DNA of 64,000 nucleotides. Origin: JABMOW01 sp964409335. GTDB lineage: Bacteria; Fidelibacterota; Marinisomatia; SCGC-AAA003-L08; JACNLC01. The position numbers and the translations under genes were made by a program. The DNA lies in the NCBI GenBank assembly GCA_964409335.1, contig CAYPCW010000005.1:1-64000 (forward strand), read 5' to 3'. The notes under the pieces are model-generated. The model was given only the letters and a program-made list of their open reading frames with translations. It was not told where the DNA came from and made no database searches. Positions 44,901 to 53,555 of this stretch are shown here, one piece after another (the first letter of the stretch is position 1; each line of letters starts with the position of its first letter).

Positions 44901-45358
44901 AGGGACGCATAATAAGTGAGTTCACCCGCAAGGCAGGCGCTTGTCGCAATCAGCCCTTCGTTGTACTGCCGTAAAAGGTCCTTGTCCACACGGGGTCGGT
45001 AATAGAAACCATCTATGTATCCGATAGATACCAGTTTCATCAGATTTTTGTACCCCGTTTCATTCTGAACAAGAAGCACCAGATGGTGATACCCCCATTT
45101 TCTGGCGCTATCAGTGGATTGTTTCCTGGTTTTATGATTACCGATGCTCACATAGATCTCGCATCCGAGAATGGGTTTAATATGCTTTTTGTTTGCCGTT
45201 TTGTAGAAAGGGATCATGGAAAAAAGGTTTCCGTGCTCGGTTAGGGCGATCGTATCCATACCCAGATCGTCTAGGCGGTCGCATATCATATCGATGGTTT
45301 GTGCCCCATCCAGCAGTGAGAAATCGGAGTGATTATGGAGATGTACGAATTCAGGCAT
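41912..45358 (-). CDS. dnaE: DNA polymerase III alpha subunit
   Basis: A 1148-residue replicative polymerase of the DnaE1 type. It has an N-terminal PHP domain (FVHLHNHSDFSLLDGAQ, ALTEHGNLF), the catalytic palm with VGPGRGSAAGSLVAY and SMPDIDIDFCIEG (paired Asp), and the fingers with ELGLLKVDFLGLRNL. A helix-hairpin-helix tract and a C-terminal OB-fold (IRVGGVISVVKPKLNK) follow. It synthesises DNA in the holoenzyme. It lies 17 bases upstream of dtd. Confidence 0.97.
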   Translation of the reverse strand: MPEFVHLHNHSDFSLLDGAQTIDMICDRLDDLGMDTIALTEHGNLFSMIPFYKTANKKHIKPILGCEIYVSIGNHKTRKQSTDSARKWGYHHLVLLVQNETGYKNLMKLVSIGYIDGFYYRPRVDKDLLRQYNEGLIATSACLAGELTYYASLGDYDRAKAVALEYQEIFPNRYYIELQNHGIPEEIASHPVLIKLSKELNIPLVATNDNHYAIEEHWKAHDVLFCLGTGKDLSDTNRRRYEPRQFYVKSADEMYKLFKSTPAALENTIRIAESCEIKIEMGNLHLPYFEIDTSESISDANEYLKKLCMDGLEERYPKITPEIQARLTYELSVIKKMNFANYFLITQDFVAYARKNNIPVGPGRGSAAGSLVAYVTGITNVDPIKYHLLFERFLNPDRVSMPDIDIDFCIEGRERVINYIRKRYGTESVAQIITFGRMKTKSVIRDVGRVLGMPYGDVDRIAKMIPNDPSKNLRELISITNDLAGIADLSETHKNLIEYSAILEGMHRHASTHAAGVVIAPGPLVDYVPLYQAPNSDDRITQVEMNSLEELGLLKVDFLGLRNLTVIAKAVQMIRDNHGIQVNIDKINLEEDKVYQLFADGNTVGVFQFESKGMREYLLQLIPTCLRDLIAMNALYRPGPMGNIPEFIARKHGQNKIEYIHTDLEPILKETYGIIVYQEQVMQICSTIAGFTLAQADEMRRAMGKKNADMMAAFRLDFINGAIENNMKADEARLIFDHLEKFAQYGFNKSHSTAYAIVAYQTAWLKTFYSAEFIAANLTTEMENLDRVVTLIDETKIMGIKVHPPDVNKSYSDFRSSKKGEILFGLSAVKNVGHKVAECIAEARTKEGNFASIFDLCKRIDPHVMNRKALESLICAGACDSLKGTRVQNFTAVEQALLFGARFNQDKDTHQVDIFGSAGLETIHEPELPEADPWTKEECQLKEKEILGFYLSGHPLEKYKDDLTEFSTISLESPDMNNLPNVIRVGGVISVVKPKLNKNNQQWAIIELSGLKGSIEVFVFNDVYERMKKLIIPNELVFIEGEVFRQKGGDDSTGRISAKSVVKISHIRKEFSKDINIRIPFKFNNAKFVDELKTMCSDHQGWCRLVFHIERSDGTIERILSRNTRVSPAPKFVNSLRSMLGKQNVWIS

Positions 45359-45793
45359 TGAATATTGGTCTTGTGTTTATTCTTTTTGTAATTACTTTAT
45401 CTTTCCGGCAAATGGGGAGATAATTTACTTCCGGGTGTGTGATAATCAGGGTAAAGAAATGGGGTGGGGGTAGCATAAAATTCAGCAGACAACTCCGACG
45501 CTCTTTGCCGACCGTATGGCGGGAAAATAACCGCCGGATGGCTATTTTACCCACATGCGCTTTTCAGTTCCCGGAAAATCCGGCGCAGGTCGGAAGTATC
45601 CCGAGCCATGTGAATTTTGAATTAGGAAAACGCTTCCTTCACCGGCAGTTGATGAGTGACCATACAACTGGAATTACACGATCTCACAAAGATGCCTGCA
45701 AGCTTTAAGCTTGAGTTACAATTAACTTGGGTCTTGAGTAGCATGCACAAAGACGCAATTCGCCGCAGGATGGTTCGAAACAGCATGCAGCCC
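45359..45793. other. Non-coding stretch between dnaE and the hydroxylase gene
   Basis: 435 bases with no recognisable gene on either strand. Small inverted repeats are seen (GGCGG/CCGCC near 45518-45535, CAAGCT/AGCTTG near 45699-45713) and a direct repeat of AGCATGC near 45740 and 45782. The dnaE promoter should lie at its low end. I see no tRNA fold or known RNA motif. It may include the remains of a degraded gene. Confidence 0.45.
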
Positions 45794-47524
45794 TCAGGGT
45801 CGAACGATCAAATCAAGCCCCTGCTTAAGGGTATCGGTAAGGTCTGATCTTCCCTGAGAACGATCGCGCAGCGCCATTTCAAGGGGGTGTCTCCATGGGG
45901 GAGGTGGTGTGAACGGCGCGATAATCTCCAGTATTTCCATATTCAGAAGCCAGTCATCCGGGTACTCATCGGATATCCTTTCATGGATTTTCTGAAGTTC
46001 CTCCAAATTGGGTGTGCCGGATTCCCGTATCGCCCGGACCCGCCGGTAGAGGTCTATTCGCAAACGGGTGCTGGAGGTATCGGTTTCTGAAGCCGGCGTC
46101 AGGTCATGCGTTGGCTCTCTGTCATCCATGTACGGCACATAGGCGGGCCAGTCTGATGGTCCGCCATAAACGGAAATGACCTTTTCACCAATGGCCATAT
46201 CAAAAAAACCCCATTCCGGACGAAACAAAATTTGATTTCCCTGCGTGACCGTGCAGGATTTAAAGGTGAGCAGGATCGGAACCTCCGACGCCCGCACAAC
46301 ACGGGTCAGCTTTCCCTGAACGGTCACGCCACTGCCAAAGCAGATGGTCATTTCCCTGCCCTTCATAAGATCTGCACGATTCAGGTTTGTATCCAATTGG
46401 TTCGATATTTTTACAATTGAACCCACCGGAGTGCCATACCCGTGTGTATGGTAATCCCCGCCATGACCGGCGAGTTGACCGGTATCGGTGCATAATTGAA
46501 CAGGACCTGTATATTGCAGGTATGCAGGTTGGTCTGTATCATCCAATGTCACCTGCGACAGTACGCCTGAAATCCGGATGCCGCTGTTCATTACTGTAGT
46601 TGTAACGGTGCCGGCCTGCTGCGCTTTGATCAGCCCTTCCAAGCCACCGGTGCGGAATGCCAGTGTCTGTGTGAATTCTTCCAGAACTTCACTGAGGGTA
46701 TAAAAATCAGGTGTCACGAAAAGTTGTGGCTGCGGTTCCGTAATATCGTAGGAATAATGGATACAATCGAGAGTAAATGGATGTTTTATGACCTTGTCAG
46801 TCAGACAGTTGTAACTCTCGCTCAGGGAGGAGAGGAGTCCCGCTCCATAGATCCGGGGATGATCCAATGAACCGATCAGCCCGTATTCCACCGTCCACCA
46901 ATTCATGCGGGACATGTACGCCGCTTCGCTGATATAACTGATGTTTCCTGCGGCATCTTCCAGCGATGCTTTTGCATTGCGAATCTCATCGGGGGTTGAC
47001 CGTAGATTTTCCTTAATATCCGAGAGATCGCGAATCGCATGATACAGACGGATATCCTCTGTGCTGGTAATGGCTTTGGACGCAATTTCACCATATTTTT
47101 TCAGATAGTCGGCATAATCCGGGTCGGCAATGATCGGTGCGTGTCCGGCGGCTTCATGAACAATATCCGGTGCGGGAGTATAGGTGAGATGTTCTAAAGA
47201 CCGCATATCCGCAGCAATCGCCAGAACCCCCAAAGATTGAAGCTCCATAAATGCTGCCGGTGGAATGAACCCCCGGACGCACACAGCGCCCCATCCAAAA
47301 GCTGATAATTTGTGATCCATCTCTTCAATTTTCGTGATTCGCTCCTGTTCGATTCCGCAGGCCGCTAACCCTTTTAGATAGGCGGGATGAGCTGTCTGTT
47401 GAAAATACTGCCGGGAAATCCGCATAATGAACCGCCAGCAGGCGTGATCGATCGAAGTATATCGTTGAAAGTCCTGTTTGACGACATATTTGTGTAAATG
47501 GGGCGGGATGGTCTTCCAAGTCAC
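45794..47524 (-). CDS. Aromatic amino acid hydroxylase, long bacterial form
   Basis: A 576-residue protein starting at a GTG. Residues about 20-290 form the biopterin-dependent hydroxylase domain with PDIVHEAAGHAPIIADPDYA (iron ligands His123 and His128) and the following YGE region supplying the third ligand. It probably converts phenylalanine to tyrosine, although tyrosine or tryptophan hydroxylation cannot be excluded. The last 280 residues are a beta-rich region of unknown function that I associate with the long hydroxylases of the Bacteroidetes side, and it ends in a helical tail. No pterin recycling gene (phhB) is adjacent. The start overlaps the stop of a small upstream ORF as GTGA. 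Confidence 0.9.
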   Translation of the reverse strand: MTWKTIPPHLHKYVVKQDFQRYTSIDHACWRFIMRISRQYFQQTAHPAYLKGLAACGIEQERITKIEEMDHKLSAFGWGAVCVRGFIPPAAFMELQSLGVLAIAADMRSLEHLTYTPAPDIVHEAAGHAPIIADPDYADYLKKYGEIASKAITSTEDIRLYHAIRDLSDIKENLRSTPDEIRNAKASLEDAAGNISYISEAAYMSRMNWWTVEYGLIGSLDHPRIYGAGLLSSLSESYNCLTDKVIKHPFTLDCIHYSYDITEPQPQLFVTPDFYTLSEVLEEFTQTLAFRTGGLEGLIKAQQAGTVTTTVMNSGIRISGVLSQVTLDDTDQPAYLQYTGPVQLCTDTGQLAGHGGDYHTHGYGTPVGSIVKISNQLDTNLNRADLMKGREMTICFGSGVTVQGKLTRVVRASEVPILLTFKSCTVTQGNQILFRPEWGFFDMAIGEKVISVYGGPSDWPAYVPYMDDREPTHDLTPASETDTSSTRLRIDLYRRVRAIRESGTPNLEELQKIHERISDEYPDDWLLNMEILEIIAPFTPPPPWRHPLEMALRDRSQGRSDLTDTLKQGLDLIVRP

Positions 47525-47841
47525 GGGATCAACGCTCCGGACCGCACCGGCAGATGCATCCCGAACCGGTCGAAATGGTGAAACTTCTGACAGATGTTTT
47601 CCCGCCGCCCATCCTGCACAATAGTGGCATCCTGCCGGGTATCACACCGGGGCGTGACAGGGATATCCGGTGAAAATTTGTGGTGATTCTCATGTTTGAA
47701 AATACGACGCTTTTTAAAATTTGAGAAATGGTCAATTATCTCATCCCGTACCCCGGTGACCTGTTTTATCCGGGAAACGGCATCCCGGTCTTTCATCAGG
47801 CAATGAGGCTTCACTCTTTTGTATAAACCCCGTAAAATCAT
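47521..47841 (-). CDS. Small ORF of unknown function, doubtful
   Basis: A 106-codon ORF just upstream of the hydroxylase, ending in a GTGA overlap with it. The predicted protein is basic and rich in His and Arg, with no recognisable domain. The overlap and the shared strand argue for a real coupled gene. The odd composition argues that it is only untranslated leader. Its start lies 34 bases from the divergent panD, so the promoter region would be very short. Confidence 0.3.
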   Translation of the reverse strand: MILRGLYKRVKPHCLMKDRDAVSRIKQVTGVRDEIIDHFSNFKKRRIFKHENHHKFSPDIPVTPRCDTRQDATIVQDGRRENICQKFHHFDRFGMHLPVRSGALIP

Positions 47842-47875
47842 CTAAATTAATCTCTCATTTTTTAGGAAAATCACC

Positions 47876-48259
47876 GTGTTTCGTCAAATGATGAAAAGTA
47901 AAATTCACCGCGCTACCGTCACTGAAGCCAATCTGGACTACGTGGGGTCTATCACCATCGATGAAGATCTGATGGATGCCGCTGGATTGGTGGAAAACGA
48001 AATGGTGCAAGTGTTGAATATTTCCAATGGCAATCGTCTTGAAACCTATGTGATCCGCGGCAATCGGGAATCAGGAGAAATCTGTGTCAACGGCGCCGCC
48101 GCCCATCTGATGCACGAAGGTGATAAAGTGATCATCGTTTCCTACTGCATGTTACCGAATCACGAACTGAGGACTCACACCCCAAAAATTGTCCATGTGG
48201 ATGATCATAACCACATTGTCAACCTGACCCAGTCCGAAATTAATTTTTCCATCAATTAA
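47876..48259 (+). CDS. panD: Aspartate 1-decarboxylase PanD
   Basis: A 127-residue proenzyme. The self-cleavage site Gly-Ser is in DYVGSITIDED (Ser25 becomes the pyruvoyl group). KSKIHRATVTEANLDY, ISNGNRLETYVI and CVNGAAAHLMHEGDKVIIVSY are typical. It makes beta-alanine for pantothenate. The GTG start puts the family N-terminus in register, with AGGAAA upstream. First gene of the panD-panB-panC operon. Confidence 0.96.
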   Translation: MFRQMMKSKIHRATVTEANLDYVGSITIDEDLMDAAGLVENEMVQVLNISNGNRLETYVIRGNRESGEICVNGAAAHLMHEGDKVIIVSYCMLPNHELRTHTPKIVHVDDHNHIVNLTQSEINFSIN

Positions 48260-48261
48260 AC

Positions 48262-49098
48262 TTGCAGAAGATCACCATCAATCACATCAGACGATTGAAA
48301 GGCGCAGAACGGCCATTCGCCACCCTGACTGCCTACGATTTCACGTCGGCAAAGATCGTGGACGCTACCGGGATTCCCCTTATTTTGGTTGGTGACAGCG
48401 CTGCGATGGTGATGCTGGGATACGATACCACCCTTCCCGTGTCAATGGATGAAATGGTGATGCTGACATCTGCAGTATGCCGGGGGGTGAAACATGCGCT
48501 GGTCATCGCCGATATGCCCTTTATGTCTTATCAGGCATCGGTATCAGACGCACTTCATTCTGCCGGGAGATTCATGAAAGAAGCAGGAGCAGCCGGTGTA
48601 AAATTAGAGGGCGGCTGTCGAATGAACCCTCAGATGCGCGCACTGGTGGAAAACGGCATTCCGGTTATGGGACACATCGGACTTACCCCTCAATCTGTTC
48701 ATCAATTTTCAGGGTATACGGTTCAGGGCAAAACGGTGGATGCGATCCATAATTTGATGGATGATGCCCTGGCGGTGGCAGACGCCGGTGCATTTTCACT
48801 GGTACTGGAAGGAATTCCTGCCGAAGTTGCAAAAATGATCACCCAACAGATTGCCATTCCCACCATCGGGATCGGAGCCGGTCCCCATTGCGACGGACAG
48901 ATCCAGGTCTTCCATGATATTTTAGGGCTGTATACTGAATTTATCCCAAAACACACCCGGCAGTTCGGACAGACCGCCGAACACATGACCCGGTCTATTC
49001 AAGCTTATATCGAACTGGTGGAAGCCCGGGGATTTCCTTCAGAGGAAAACAGTACCCGCCTTAGCGCCTTAGTTTTAGACGCCCTCACCGCCAAATAA
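48262..49098 (+). CDS. panB: Ketopantoate hydroxymethyltransferase PanB
   Basis: The protein has 278 residues. Marks: LTAYDFTSAKIVDATGIPLILVGDSAAMVM, in which the Asp and Ser bind Mg2+ and substrate; VIADMPFMSY; EAGAAGVKLEGG; and PVMGHIGLTPQSVHQFSGY. It adds a hydroxymethyl group from methylene-tetrahydrofolate to 2-oxoisovalerate. The TTG start is 2 bases after the panD stop, consistent with coupled translation. No strong Shine-Dalgarno is seen. Confidence 0.96.
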   Translation: MQKITINHIRRLKGAERPFATLTAYDFTSAKIVDATGIPLILVGDSAAMVMLGYDTTLPVSMDEMVMLTSAVCRGVKHALVIADMPFMSYQASVSDALHSAGRFMKEAGAAGVKLEGGCRMNPQMRALVENGIPVMGHIGLTPQSVHQFSGYTVQGKTVDAIHNLMDDALAVADAGAFSLVLEGIPAEVAKMITQQIAIPTIGIGAGPHCDGQIQVFHDILGLYTEFIPKHTRQFGQTAEHMTRSIQAYIELVEARGFPSEENSTRLSALVLDALTAK

Positions 49099-49100
49099 CC

Positions 49101-49946
49101 ATGCGTTTGATTGAAAAAATCGATGAACTGCGGGACTGGCGCAATACGGTTTCCGGCACTGTCGGATTTGTCCCCACAATGGGCGCACTCCATGACGGAC
49201 ACCTCTCGCTGGTGAAAGCATCTGCCCATACATGTGATCATACCATCATCAGTATTTACGTGAACCCCGCACAGTTCGCACCCGGTGAGGATTTGTCAGC
49301 ATATCCCCGTGATCTGCATGGGGATATCAAAAGACTGGAAACCTGTTCTGAAAAAACGGTATTCTGCCCGGATGATCTGTTGATGTATCCGACCGGATAT
49401 TCAACTTCGGTTTCAGAAAGCCGGCTCTCTGCAATGTTAGAAGGGAAAAGCCGGCCTACTCATTTTGCGGGAGTCACTACCATTGTGGCAAAATTGTTCA
49501 ATCTGATAAATCCGACCCATGCATTTTTTGGAAAAAAAGACGCTCAGCAATTGCGCATTATTCAGAAAATGGTGACAGATCTGAATTACCCTGTCACCAT
49601 CGTACCTGTTGATATCGTCCGGGAACCTCACGGACTTGCCTTGAGCAGTCGGAATAATTATTTATCCCCGGGTGACCGCCGGAAAGCCGGTATCATTCAC
49701 CAGACCCTTCAGGCTGCGAACGATCTGATGAGACAGGGAGAAAGATCCGCCGGGACCATCACTCATTTCATCCATGAGGGAATATCTGCCGAACCTCTCG
49801 CCCGTATAGATTATGTGGCAGTGTCTGATCATCGCACCCTGGAGGATATCACGGGCATCATTGACCGGGACGTCCTTATCAGTGTGGCCGTTTTTTTCGC
49901 CCATGTCCGGTTGATTGACAATTTTGAATTCATGATCGGGGATTAA
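49101..49946 (+). CDS. panC: Pantothenate synthetase PanC
   Basis: A 281-residue enzyme with the HIGH-type motif in VPTMGALHDGHLSLV (residues about 28-42). It also has VYVNPAQF-like IYVNPAQFAPGEDL, FFGKKDAQQLRIIQKMV and LALSSRNNYLSPGDR (KMSKS-equivalent loop). It condenses pantoate and beta-alanine with ATP. The gene is 2 bases after panB and completes the pathway encoded by panB, panC and panD. Ketopantoate reductase (panE) is not in the window. Confidence 0.96.
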   Translation: MRLIEKIDELRDWRNTVSGTVGFVPTMGALHDGHLSLVKASAHTCDHTIISIYVNPAQFAPGEDLSAYPRDLHGDIKRLETCSEKTVFCPDDLLMYPTGYSTSVSESRLSAMLEGKSRPTHFAGVTTIVAKLFNLINPTHAFFGKKDAQQLRIIQKMVTDLNYPVTIVPVDIVREPHGLALSSRNNYLSPGDRRKAGIIHQTLQAANDLMRQGERSAGTITHFIHEGISAEPLARIDYVAVSDHRTLEDITGIIDRDVLISVAVFFAHVRLIDNFEFMIGD

Positions 49947-49949
49947 ACC

Positions 49950-51512
49950 GTGCCTGGGTCCCTAAGGTCAGGCTTTTCCCTCCGAATTTTTCACCTTCGG
50001 CATTTTACGATCCTGTGTGTGTTTCTGTCGCTGGCTGCCTGTACACGAACATCAGAATCCCGCCAGCTTAATCTCGTATTATATGGGGATCCCGCCAGTC
50101 TGGATCCTGCATTTGCAACGGATGTCCGTACCGGTCAGGTCTGTGCCTTGCTGTATGACAACCTGGTCCGCTTTAGTCACGGAACCGGACTTGTACCCGC
50201 CCTGGCCAAAAGCTGGAGTCTTGATCCCACCGGCACACAGTATTTTTTTAATTTACGCACTGATGTTCATTTTATCGATGGTACACACCTCACGGCACAG
50301 GATGTAAAACAATCTTTTCAACGGGTCATGATGCCCGAAACCCAATCCCACCGGTCATGGTTATTCCAAAATGTAACCGGCGTGAATGAATTTCAATCCG
50401 GTAATTCAGATGAAATTACAGGATTAGATGTTGTGAATGATTCCACATTGATCATCCGGTTGGCAGAGCCGTTTGCGCCTTTTATCGGATTCCTCGCAAT
50501 GCCTGCAGCTGCGATAATCCGAACCGATGACCGGGGACGGCTGGTGGGAAGCGGACCCTGGATCCTGAACCAGTGGATTCATGACGGACACCTGTTATTC
50601 ACAAGTAATCCGGACTATTTCGACGGCAAACCGGTACTTGAAAAATTGAAGATCCGGATTTTACCGGAAGCGCTTCCCCGGTCTGCTGAATTTATCACCG
50701 GATATCTGGATATTATGGAAATCCCGGAACCTGAATATGATCTTTGGGCTGATGACCCAAAATGGACGCCGTACATTCACCTGAAAGACGAACTAAACAC
50801 CTATTACATCGGATTGAACTGCGGCCGTCCGCCCTTCGAGGACGTTCGGGTCCGCCGGGCGGTGAATTTCGCATTGGATATTCCATCCATTATACAGTCG
50901 GTGAATCACGGCAAAGGTATCCCCGCCGCAGGTCCCGTCCCTCCGGTGCTACTGGATGGGATTGTTCCAATCCCTTATGGGTATAATCCGGGTAAAGCCC
51001 GGCAGCTGCTCAGGGATGCGGGATATTCATCGGGGATTGATGTGGAATTATGGCAGGGTCAGGCGCCGGACGTCATGCAGGTGACGGAAGTGATCCAGGC
51101 GCAATTGGCTGAAGTGGGTGTTCGGGTGAAACTTGTTCGTAACGACTGGAATATGTTCAGCCAGGCGGTGCTCCAGGGTAAACCGGATATGTATTACCGG
51201 TCATGGTGGGCGGATTATCCCGATGCGGAAAATTTTCTGGCGCCGTTGTTTGAATCTACACTGAGCCTGAAGCGATGGACACGCTATGCCAACCCGCATC
51301 TGGACAGTCTCCTCCGGGACATACAGATCGAAACAGATGACCGACAGCGTCAGGAGATAGCCGTCCGTGCAAACCAGATTCTTCACGACGATGTCCCGTG
51401 GATCTACCTGTGGCACTCACAAACCGCGACCATCGTCAACCCGGAATTACAGGGTTGGCAGCCCTGTCTCATGTTCAATGCGGAAAAGTATACCCTGGTG
51501 GGGAAGGATTGA
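49950..51512 (+). CDS. Oligopeptide-type ABC transporter substrate-binding lipoprotein
   Basis: A 520-residue SBP_bac_5 family protein. An N-terminal signal with a lipobox (VFLSLAACTR) gives a lipid-anchored Cys near residue 31. Family marks are GDPASLDPAFATD, LYDNLVRF, LAKSWSLDPTGTQYFFNLR and VRRAVNFALDI. Ligands in this family are peptides, nickel or sugars. No transport permease or ATPase genes follow, so it is an orphan binding protein here. The GTG start lies 3 bases after the panC stop. Confidence 0.9.
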   Translation: MPGSLRSGFSLRIFHLRHFTILCVFLSLAACTRTSESRQLNLVLYGDPASLDPAFATDVRTGQVCALLYDNLVRFSHGTGLVPALAKSWSLDPTGTQYFFNLRTDVHFIDGTHLTAQDVKQSFQRVMMPETQSHRSWLFQNVTGVNEFQSGNSDEITGLDVVNDSTLIIRLAEPFAPFIGFLAMPAAAIIRTDDRGRLVGSGPWILNQWIHDGHLLFTSNPDYFDGKPVLEKLKIRILPEALPRSAEFITGYLDIMEIPEPEYDLWADDPKWTPYIHLKDELNTYYIGLNCGRPPFEDVRVRRAVNFALDIPSIIQSVNHGKGIPAAGPVPPVLLDGIVPIPYGYNPGKARQLLRDAGYSSGIDVELWQGQAPDVMQVTEVIQAQLAEVGVRVKLVRNDWNMFSQAVLQGKPDMYYRSWWADYPDAENFLAPLFESTLSLKRWTRYANPHLDSLLRDIQIETDDRQRQEIAVRANQILHDDVPWIYLWHSQTATIVNPELQGWQPCLMFNAEKYTLVGKD

Positions 51513-51514
51513 TC

Positions 51515-51679
51515 GTGTTGGTGCGGAGTTTAACGGATTTTCCGAAGGATCACTTTCGGGAATTGAAGCAGATCGTTCAGGTGGTCCAAAATGAACTTGA
51601 CGATAATTTCAAAGTTTATCCGCTGATCATCATGAATAACGGTATTCCAGAACCTGACCCTATTTTACATCTTCCTTAG
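51515..51679 (+). CDS. 54-residue ORF after the binding lipoprotein
   Basis: The GTG at 51515 lies 2 bases after the previous stop, preceded by a strong GGGGAAGGA Shine-Dalgarno at about 6 bases. The product (starting LVRSLTDFPKDHFRELKQIV, ending in PEPDPILHLP) has one amphipathic helix (RELKQIVQVVQNELDD) followed by a beta-like segment. I do not recognise a family. The Shine-Dalgarno, tight spacing and protein-like composition support translation. The alternative is leftover sequence past the operon. Confidence 0.5.
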   Translation: MLVRSLTDFPKDHFRELKQIVQVVQNELDDNFKVYPLIIMNNGIPEPDPILHLP

Positions 51680-52046
51680 AGCAGCAGGTACAAATTTTAA
51701 ATTCACAATACCCGCATGTTTCTGGAACAGGGATTTAAATGGGTATGGGTGGCGTCGGATACAGATTATTATATTTTTTTGAAAACATAGGGGAAATAAA
51801 AAGCCAACTCAACTTCGCTATCCGGTCTTTCGTGACGTGTACCATAAGTTCAACACAGATAAATGGCTTTAACCGAAGGAGATTCCACAGAAATAATATC
51901 AATTGTTTTCCGAATCGTTGCGTAAAACAAATCTGTCCGATGATCTTATAAAACCAATTTTTTTTTCTGCCACAGGGGTGTATTGGGTTGCCTCATAAAA
52001 AATATTCGGGACGTGTTTTGGTGATCCCTGCTTTGACCGGAGGGCA
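51680..52046. other. Non-coding stretch between the pan/SBP operon and glyQS
   Basis: About 370 AT-rich bases between convergent units. No ORF of recognisable family, no clear Rho-independent terminator, and no RNA gene that I can see. A run of eight T or more near 51959-51967 is the only terminator-like element, and it lacks a clear stem. Confidence 0.45.
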
Positions 52047-53522
52047 TTAGCCCTGAATATGATCCCGAATTGCCTTTCTGATCCGGTCAACCGATATTCG
52101 TTCCTGTAGGGTGGTGTCCCGGTGCCTCAGCGTGACGGTTTGATCTTCCATGGTCTGGTGATCTATGGTGATCCCGAAGGGGGTCCCTGCTTCATCCTGC
52201 CGTCGATAGCGTCTGCCGATGGAGCCGCCTGAATCGAAGAAGGAACTGAATTCTCCCCGAAGGTCCTCCACGATTTTCTGTGCCATTTCGGGCTGCCCCA
52301 ATTTATTAACCAATGGGAAAACCGCTACGGTGATCGGCGCTAATTTGGGGGATAGCCGCAACACCGTTCTTTTTTCACCTTCTATTTCATCCTCATGGAA
52401 TGCATCGGCAAGTACCGTAAGAAAGGCGCGGTCCGCGCCCGCGGAAGTTTCAACCACTGCTGGCAAGATGTGTTTGTTCGTGGCCGTGTCAAAATAAGTA
52501 AGGCGTTTTCCGCTGAATTCCTGGTGCCTGTCCAGATCGAAAGTACCCCGGTCGGCGATCCCTTCCAGCTCAGACCATCCAAAATCAAAGTGATATTCCA
52601 CGTCGTAACATGCCGTCGAATAATGTGCAAGTTCATCGGTGCCATGGGGACGCAGCCGCAATTTTTCTTCCCGGATTCCCAGCGATTTAAACCAGTTGAT
52701 CCGTTCCTGCGACCAATATTCCAGCCATTGCGGGGTTTCCTTGGGCAGGCAGAAAAACTCCATTTCCATCTGTTCAAATTCCCGGGTTCTGAAGATGAAG
52801 TTTCCCGTGGTGATCTCATTTCTGAAGGCTTTCCCCAACTGGGCAATACCAAAGGGGAGTTTTTGCCGTGAGGTCGATTGGACATTTGAGAAATTCACGA
52901 AAATGCCCTGTGCGGTCTCGGGCCTCAGATAAACGACAGACCCGGAATCCGCCACCGGTCCCATATGAGTTTTAAACATAAGATTAAATTGTCTGATATC
53001 CGTCCAGTCCCCTGCTTTTTGGGTATGGGGATCGATCACCACCGCCTTCTTCATCGTATCTCCACTGGCCGCTTCATTTTCAGAGAGTTTCACGACGATA
53101 GCCTGGCGTTTTTTTTCGTCGCTGGCAAATTCAGGGGTCGCTGCTCCGAACAGGCGGGTGAGCAGATTTTGCACAACCTCTTCGGTCTGGTTTTCCAGCA
53201 AATGATCCAGCCGGTAGCGTTTTTTCGACTCTTTATTGTCAACCAGCGGATCGTGGAAATTTTCCACATGTCCGCTGGCTTCCCAGGTTCTGGGGTGCAT
53301 CAGGATAGCGGCATCCATCCCTACTACATTTTCACGGGCTGTGACCATCTCCTGCCACCAGCGATTTTTGATATTTCGTTTCAGTTCAACGCCCAGGGGT
53401 CCATAATCCCAGGTGGAGCTTAATCCGCCATAAATTTCACTGCTTTGAAAAACAAATCCGCGCTGTTTTGACAACGAGGTGAGGGTTTCCAGAATGGTGC
53501 CATCGGATCTGATATTTGCCAT
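52047..53522 (-). CDS. glyQS: Glycyl-tRNA synthetase, dimeric class II type
   Basis: A 491-residue single-chain GlyRS. Motif 1 region: GGLSSTWDYGPLGVELKRNI. Motif 2 region: GKAFRNEITTGNFIFRTREF. Motif 3 region: ETSAGADRAFLTVLADAF. The C-terminal anticodon-binding domain runs from about residue 395 (KLAPITVAVFPLVNKL). It charges tRNA-Gly. The alpha2 type is found in many bacteria outside Proteobacteria. It lies 33 bases from the topA stop on the same strand. Confidence 0.96.
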   Translation of the reverse strand: MANIRSDGTILETLTSLSKQRGFVFQSSEIYGGLSSTWDYGPLGVELKRNIKNRWWQEMVTARENVVGMDAAILMHPRTWEASGHVENFHDPLVDNKESKKRYRLDHLLENQTEEVVQNLLTRLFGAATPEFASDEKKRQAIVVKLSENEAASGDTMKKAVVIDPHTQKAGDWTDIRQFNLMFKTHMGPVADSGSVVYLRPETAQGIFVNFSNVQSTSRQKLPFGIAQLGKAFRNEITTGNFIFRTREFEQMEMEFFCLPKETPQWLEYWSQERINWFKSLGIREEKLRLRPHGTDELAHYSTACYDVEYHFDFGWSELEGIADRGTFDLDRHQEFSGKRLTYFDTATNKHILPAVVETSAGADRAFLTVLADAFHEDEIEGEKRTVLRLSPKLAPITVAVFPLVNKLGQPEMAQKIVEDLRGEFSSFFDSGGSIGRRYRRQDEAGTPFGITIDHQTMEDQTVTLRHRDTTLQERISVDRIRKAIRDHIQG

Positions 53523-53555
53523 GGTATTTTCCTGTATGAAAACGGGGGTTATAAA

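Noticed and set aside
45772..45780. GGTTCGAAA as a possible T-loop of a tRNA
   Set aside because: No matching stem, anticodon arm or acceptor stem could be found around it.
52382..52885. Long antisense and alternate-frame ORFs in glyQS
   Set aside because: Alternate-frame shadows of a clear GlyRS gene, with no family character.
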